Positions 20,298 to 25,209 of a DNA stretch of 25,209 bases are shown here, in pieces. The notes below the pieces were generated by a model. That model was not told the origin of the DNA and ran no database searches. It saw only the letters and a list, made by a program, of their open reading frames with translations. A program made the position numbers and the translations under genes. Source of the DNA: Scenedesmus sp. ARA3 (lineage: Eukaryota; Chlorophyta; Chlorophyceae; Sphaeropleales; Scenedesmaceae); contig RWJK01000032.1 of assembly GCA_004335835.1 (NCBI GenBank), positions 1-25,209 of the forward strand, given 5' to 3'. Numbering within the stretch: position 1 is the stretch's first letter; the number at the start of each line of letters is the position of its first letter.

Positions 20298-22083
20298 GTG
20301 CTTGCTGCTGCTGGTTGCTCATTCTAGTGCACTGTTCATGGTGCTGGTGCTGTTGTGCTGCTGCGCCGTCAAATTGAAAGATATTTAGCAGAAAGTGCCA
20401 GGCAGGCGTGCTGCATCTCGCAACCATTCGTGAGTACAACAGTCCCTGGCATGCTATATGCTAGGGAATGCTGCAGTCACGGCTGGCTCCCAGATGCAGC
20501 ACGCATGCCTGGATCCACCCTGCTATATTGCTGCATGGCATGCTTCGGCAGTCCATCTGCCTTGACCCACCGGCCCACTGAGACATAACTGAAATCCTTT
20601 CGGTTGCGGCAAGTCTGCCTGAGATCACGCTGCTGTCCTGCCTTCCATTCACTCATGTATTTCCCGATACTGTTGGCCCCACGCATGCCCACTTTGACAT
20701 GACCGGCGGTCGCGTAACGCGCCCCAGCAAGCACACCTGGGCTTCTCCCTGCTGTCTTGCTTCCCATGCTAATCGTGAACACAAAGATGCCGTTTCCAAA
20801 TGTCCTTGCAGGCCTACTTTGACATGACCGGCGGCCGCATCACCTTGCACAGCAAACTGCGCGTGTCTGTTCCCCTGCCTGCCTGATCTGACCAAAAACT
20901 GCTGTGCATTCTGCTCCCCTACACGGGTCCCAACCCACAGGCCTACTTTGACATGACAGGAGGCCGCATCACCTTCCACAGCAAGCTGCGCGTGCCGGTC
21001 CCTTCCGGCTTTAGCCTCTCCGGCGGCCGCAGCACTGTTACAATCCGTTATAACAACGGCACGGAGTGGGTGGACCCGAACGCTGAATCCCCCAGCCCCT
21101 CTCCTTCGCCCTCACCGTCCCCTGAGCCTTATGTGATCCCGGAAGATCCTATTGAGACGCCCACCAGCTACCTAGATCCAAAGGGAGTGGATGTGTATGG
21201 ATGGGCTACCTTGGATGGCATGCGCAACGAGGATGGCCAATGCAGGTGAGCCGCAGGGCAGCACTTGCAGCTTTGCTGGCGATTGGTTGCTAAGGAATCA
21301 CTCGGCGTGTATGTTGTGCTATTTGGATCCAAAGGGTGTGGATGTGTACGGATGGGCTACCTTGGACGGCATGCGCAACGAGGACGGCAACTGCAGGTGG
21401 GCAGCGTGGGCACCGGGCAGTAACGCCGCCACGCAGTGCTTGCAGCTGTGGCTGCGGCTGCTGAGATGTCACTCAATGTGTATGTTATTGTTATGTTGTG
21501 GAGGGGCAGAGGGCAGTTTGCAGCTGCCGCAGAGGCGCCCACGCAGTCTGCAAGTGTAGATGTAAATCATTGCACGCCTCTGTGCGCTGCTCCCACCAAC
21601 ACCAGTCAATCTTACCCGGTGTAATAATTGTGTCTTTTATCCGGCGTTTTCTCTGTTTCAATGTTTTCTCTCTTGGCTGCTTCTGCAGGGACTGGTGCAG
21701 CGAGGCGATCAAGCAGCTGGGCGTGAACGACACTGACTACAACCACATCGTGTGCCTGCAGCACCTGGGCTCGCCCGCGCTGTGCGACACCTGCAAGGAC
21801 GGCGCCTGCCTCGGCACCTGCCCCGCTGACTCAGGCATCACCACGGTAGGTGTGGTGGATGTTGTGGATGCACACAGAGCGCTGATGCATGTTTCAGCCC
21901 CACACGATTGCGAGGATGTCTTATGTCCGTGGTGTTGGGAAGCTGCTGGCTGTGCTGCATTGCTGCAACCTCCAGGCGCAACTAAGCTCAGCGCTCGCCA
22001 GCACTGCTGCAGGTTCATCAGCTGGTGTTGAGCATGGTGTACTGCCTTGCTCCCAATCTGTGGCAACAGCGCTCCTCGAACTT

Positions 22084-22138
<55 letters not shown>

Positions 22139-24540
22139 AGGGCTGCGGCTGCGCCACCTGCTACTACGCCTGGGGCGGCCAGGTTGGCTGCTCCGAGCCC
22201 GCTCCCCCTGGCATCAAGACTGGCCTTGGTGCATGGATGGGCGTGTGGAGCGGCGACATGGCTGAGTTTGCTGGGGGCGAGTTTGTGAGCATGGACCAGG
22301 GGGCCAAGATGTTCCTGGGGCACGAGATCGGGCATAACATGGTGAGCGCGGCGGCAGGGCGTGCAGCATGTTCTGCATCTTATTTGTGCACTACTATGTT
22401 AGTGAGCGTGGACCAAGGGGCTAATGATGTTCCTGGGGCTCGAAATGGGGCACAACATGATGAGCGCAGCAGAGCGTGCAGCCTGTTCAGCATATTTTGT
22501 GTGTGCTTTTATGTTTTTGAGCATGGACCAAGGGGATGAGATTTTCCTGGGGCACGACGAGATCGGGCACAACATGGTGGGTGTAGCAGCAGGGCGGGCA
22601 GCAACCTGACCTGTGAACATCCCCAGCATCTTATGTTGTGTGCTGTTCAGCACGATGTCCCGTGCTTGGAGTGCATTCGCAGTCTAGTGTGGCATCTTGC
22701 GACAACGAACATACCATATGGCAACTCACCCACCCACCCACCCACTATTGGTACATCTGCTGTTGCTCACTGCTGCTGCTGCTGCTGCTGCTGCCACAGG
22801 GCCTCACCCACACAGGCTCCCTGGTGTGCCCCTTCACCGAGGATGGGGTCATCAATCGGGAGCCGTCAGTGTGCAAGCCCTCCTGGTATGGAGACAGCAC
22901 CAGCTTTATGGGAAGTGGGCAGACACTACAACTGCCGGCTGCCATCAGATACAAGGTGAGGATACGCCCGTTCTTAGGGGATTATAACAAGCCAGGTGTT
23001 GCGTTGTACAGTGCAGAGATCACATATATATGCTGCAGCTGCCACCAGCTGTTTGCTGCTATGTGAGCTGAACAACAACAGCTTTTGAAGGCAGGACGCT
23101 GGTAGGCCGGTTGTTGCGTGCACGATGGCAACAGCACCAGCTTCGTGGGCAGCGCGCAGGCACCAGACACTGCAGCTGCCGGCAGCCATTTGAGACAAGG
23201 TGAGACAGGGTAGCGTCCCTGATAAGGTATGCTGCTACGTACCTCATCAAAACCAAACACGACCCCAATGTTTTACTATTGTATCTGCAGGTGAAGTGGT
23301 TGCCGCGCAACACCTTAAAACTCCACGCGCCAGGCAGCGAGCGCCGCTGGATGTTGCGGCCCATCACCATCCGCCGTCCCTCATGGCAGACCGGCCGCCG
23401 CGTGCGCTGGTTTGGCAACGGCACCGTCGGCAACTCTGCAGATGCCCTTGCGATCCGCATTCCATTGGTCAACCCTGCGGATGGCCGCGCTACGATTGGC
23501 GGGTACAGCTGCCCTTGCAATCCGCAGCCGGACGGGGATGCCGCGAGTCCCGGGATGTGTCCGGCTTGTGCTGAGGCGCTGCAAAAGGCGGGTGGCAATC
23601 CTTGCAAGGATGGGCCGTGCTGCACAGACCCCAAGTGCGCAGACGCAGGGCTAAGGTGGGTGCGGCTGTAGAGTTTTGACATTGACTATTTCCTGCATCT
23701 TTCATCAAATGCAGCTGATGCTGTATCGGACTCCACATGCATGTGAGCAAAGATTGCGGTTGCAGCGTGGCATTGTGCATGCCCAGGGAGCTGCCATAAC
23801 CCAACGATTACGGCTGACGGCATAGCCATATGCATAATGGAAGAGCCCACAAACCCCAAACCCAACCCCGCCTGCCGCCTCTTCTTTTGCAGCCGCTGCA
23901 CCTGTCAGTTTGTGGAGCTGCAAACGCTGACAACCAGCAAATTACTTTCCTGAAACGATTAGCTTATATTTTGTATGGCTGTTTGCTGTTTGTGCGCCTG
24001 CAGCTGGTACTACGTTGAGCTGCACATGCCCTTCCGCAACGACTACGGCTCAACATACCGTGGCGTAGCCATCCGCATGATGGGAGAGCTGAATATACCC
24101 TGCACAAACCCTGAAACCTCCCCTTGCCTGCCGGCTGTTCTAGCACCTGCTGCAGCTGCCACGATGAGGAGCTCAAACACGCCCTTCCAGCCACCACAGC
24201 AACATTTGTCTGACGATCTGCTTATGTCCTTCTGGCTGGTTGCTGTTTGTGCGCCTGCAGCTGGTACTATGTGGAGCTGCACATGCCCTTCCGCAATGAC
24301 TACGGCTCAACGTACCGCGGCGTAGCCATCCGCATGATGGGAGAGCTCGCCAGCAACAACTGCACCAGCACCCGCCAAGTCCCCACACACGTGGAAGGCG
24401 GCTCTCTCAAATATCTGCTGAACATCCCGGACCCAAGCGGCGAGGCAGTTGGCAGCAAGTTTGTCGATACGCTGCGCGGGGTGACTGTTATTTTGGAGCG
24501 CTGGACCAATACCAGCGCTGTGGTGCGCATCATTGCGTGA
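18445..24540 (+). CDS. Secreted gametolysin-like (M11) zinc metallopeptidase, 8 exons
   Basis: Predicted exons 18445-19740, 20027-20236, 20941-21245, 21689-21845, 22141-22341, 22800-22955, 23291-23655 and 24261-24540 all have GT-AG introns and agreeing phases, giving 989 residues. The start is the first in-frame ATG; it opens a basic N-terminus, the hydrophobic core LMLLLLFCGW and a likely cleavage after LLAAAQ, so the protein should be secreted. Residues about 38-235 are rich in Pro, Ser, Thr, Gly and Ala with PSPSP runs, as in algal wall hydroxyproline-rich glycoproteins; short PSPSP runs recur at the end of exon 1 and in exon 3. Splicing exon 5 to exon 6 creates HEIGHNMGLTH (residues 717-727), a HExxHxxGxxH zinc site as in M11 and other metzincins. 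The region is Cys-rich (CDTCKDGACLGTC, GCGCATC, CPCNPQ), which suggests disulfides. Wall remodelling or mating-related lysis is inferred from the family; the substrate is unknown. Confidence 0.83.
20246..20287. repeat. (CTG)14 microsatellite after the donor of peptidase intron 2
   Basis: Fourteen CTG units begin nine bases after the exon 2 end (donor GTGGGT) and run into a short (GT)n. They form the start of intron 2. Confidence 0.95.
20687..20940 (+). repeat. Two upstream copies of the exon 3 acceptor region (peptidase gene)
   Basis: The true exon 3 starts at 20941 (AYFDMTGGRITFHSKLRVPV). A copy starting at 20812 has a good acceptor (CCTTGCAG) and reads AYFDMTGGRITLHSKLRVSV, then a TGA at about 20885. 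An older copy at 20687 reads HFDMTGGRV and has lost the acceptor. The period is 125-129 bp. Inclusion of the 20812 copy would end the protein before the catalytic exons. Confidence 0.9.
21310..21560 (+). repeat. Downstream copy of the exon 3 3' end and donor (peptidase gene)
   Basis: The exon 3 end (GWATLDGMRNEDGQCR, donor at 21246) is repeated with its donor ending at 21395, a period of 150 bp. The copy reads GWATLDGMRNEDGNCR followed by GTGGGC. No acceptor is visible in front of it. The following intron sequence is partly present a third time. Only one exon can be used in a normal model. Confidence 0.88.
22085..22138. repeat. (CTG)18 forming the 3' end of peptidase intron 4
   Basis: Eighteen TGC/CTG units run directly into the CAG acceptor of exon 5 at 22140, so the microsatellite takes the place of a normal pyrimidine tract. 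Confidence 0.93.
22285..22612 (+). repeat. 116-bp tandem repeat of the zinc-motif exon end, 3 copies
   Basis: The unit holds about 55 nt of exon 5 (SMDQGAKMFLGHEIGHNM) plus about 60 nt of intron 5. The copies begin near 22285, 22402 and 22517. Copy 1 is the true exon. Copy 2 has lost the first zinc ligand (FLGLEMGHNM in the matching frame) and carries frame damage. Copy 3 has an inserted codon (GHDEIGHNM). Copy 3 keeps a GTGGGT donor; copy 2 has ATGAGC in place of it. Confidence 0.92.
23110..23210 (+). pseudogene. Decayed copy of the exon 6 3' end (peptidase gene)
   Basis: The segment matches the exon 6 end (DSTSFMGSGQTLQLPAAIRY, donor at 22956), with changes such as NSTSFVGSAQ, an insertion that shifts frame, a TGA, and a following AAG/GTGAGA donor. 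It lies downstream of the true exon in intron 6. Confidence 0.8.
23885..24260 (+). repeat. Upstream copies of the exon 8 acceptor region (peptidase gene)
   Basis: The intron end TGTTTGTGCGCCTGCAG and the first 88 bp of exon 8 (SWYYVELHMPFRNDYGSTYR) are present twice, with exon starts at 24004 and 24261, 257 bp apart. The upstream copy is nearly perfect up to GGAGAGCT, then diverges with no donor. A much weaker third copy lies near 23890. Using the 24004 acceptor keeps the frame open to about 24325 with a different C-terminus. Confidence 0.9.
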
Positions 24541-25209
24541 GCAGCAGCAGCAGCTGCTGCTGCGGCACCGCCGTCGACATCAATGTGTGAGCGGCAGCAG
24601 CAGCAGTGCTGTGGTGCGCACCCATGCGGAAGCAGCAGCAGTAGCATTTGGGGCCAGGGCTGCTGTCCTGGAGTGCAATGCAGCTGTACCAGCGTAGTTG
24701 CAGGTCAGTCCACACCACGTTCAGTCTTGCTGCATGTGTATGCTGCGTGACAGCTGCTGGGAAGCAGCCATGCAGTTGTGATCGCCCGCAACAAGCTCTC
24801 CTCGCACATATGTCAGGGATCACTGCTTTGGTTGGTTGACCCACTGGCTGTTCCACAGACGGTGGCCTTGTGCTGCTGTGGTAACATAGCTGCTGTTTGC
24901 ACTGCTGCAGTGCTGTCGGTGGGCTGAGCCACCATCGGCAGGGGTGCAAGCTTTCACTGTTGCATTGTGCATGCCTGTTGCACCAACATGCACATATGGG
25001 CTGGTGGCTACAGCACAACTAGTATCTGTTTCCGGATGAGCAACTGCACCAACCTGGGGGGACAAACTGTCAAAAAAGCATGCAATGTTGAATCATGGGC
25101 ATTCTTTTGGCAGCTGGTCTGCACAGAGCTAGCAATGGCTTCGCATACTATGTACTATGTGGAGCACGCTCCACCTTTTGACTTTTTGACTTTTTGCAAA
25201 AAGCGCCAA
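24541..25209. other. 3' flank of the peptidase gene
   Basis: The stop codon is followed at once by GCAGCAGCAGCAGCTGCTGC, a perfect CAG/CTG hairpin-former. About 90 bp on, near 24605-24640, the last coding bases (GCTGTGGTGCGCA plus the CAG run) appear again in altered form. No TGTAA is evident, so the poly(A) site is not placed. The end of the window has a tandem TTTTTGAC and the palindrome TTTTTGCAAAAA. No further gene is seen. Confidence 0.5.

Noticed and set aside
1..25209. tRNA, rRNA, transposase or reverse transcriptase genes
   Set aside because: Read on both strands, no cloverleaf-like B-box context, rRNA core or transposon catalytic motif was found.

Overview
The window looks like nuclear DNA of a green alga, most likely a chlorophycean of the Scenedesmus/Tetradesmus or Raphidocelis kind (an inference, not a species call). 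The reasons are: intron-rich genes with GT-AG junctions; extreme (CAG)n/(CTG)n microsatellites that put poly-Q, poly-S and poly-A tracts into the proteins; an octotricopeptide (OPR)-like organelle RNA-binding protein with a RAP domain; a gametolysin-like (M11) secreted metallopeptidase with a Pro/Ser wall-glycoprotein region; and TGTAA motifs where green-algal poly(A) signals are expected. I found no bacterial-type operon, no tRNA or rRNA, and no intact transposon.

Layout. 1 to about 2260: no gene recognised; short tandem repeats and an array of 30-bp palindromic repeats. 2611-12226 (minus): one gene of 13 predicted exons (1383 codons plus stop, every intron phase consistent). It encodes a protein with an N-terminal DUF4470-like domain and a C-terminal MYND zinc finger. 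12227-12631: about 405 bp between two divergent start codons, probably a shared promoter. 12632-17017 (plus): a 3-exon gene for a 1236-residue OPR-RAP protein, probably chloroplast or mitochondrial. 17018-18444: 3'UTR and intergenic DNA. 18445-24540 (plus): an 8-exon gene for a 989-residue secreted M11-type metallopeptidase with the zinc motif HEIGHNMGLTH. 24541-25209: 3' flank.

The most striking structure is not a gene. In the MYND gene and the peptidase gene, at least twelve exon-intron junctions have been tandemly duplicated into the adjoining intron. Repeat units run from about 70 to 260 bp. Each unit carries a piece of exon plus its splice site, and the copies are decayed to different degrees. 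Copies of acceptor-side junctions always lie upstream of the true exon, and copies of donor-side junctions always lie downstream. The OPR-RAP gene between them shows none. Much of the intron length in the two affected genes is made of such copies. Several copies keep usable splice sites and would give truncated or altered proteins if spliced.

The three genes have no evident shared pathway. All exon models come from reading frames, splice consensus and phase only; no transcript data were available.
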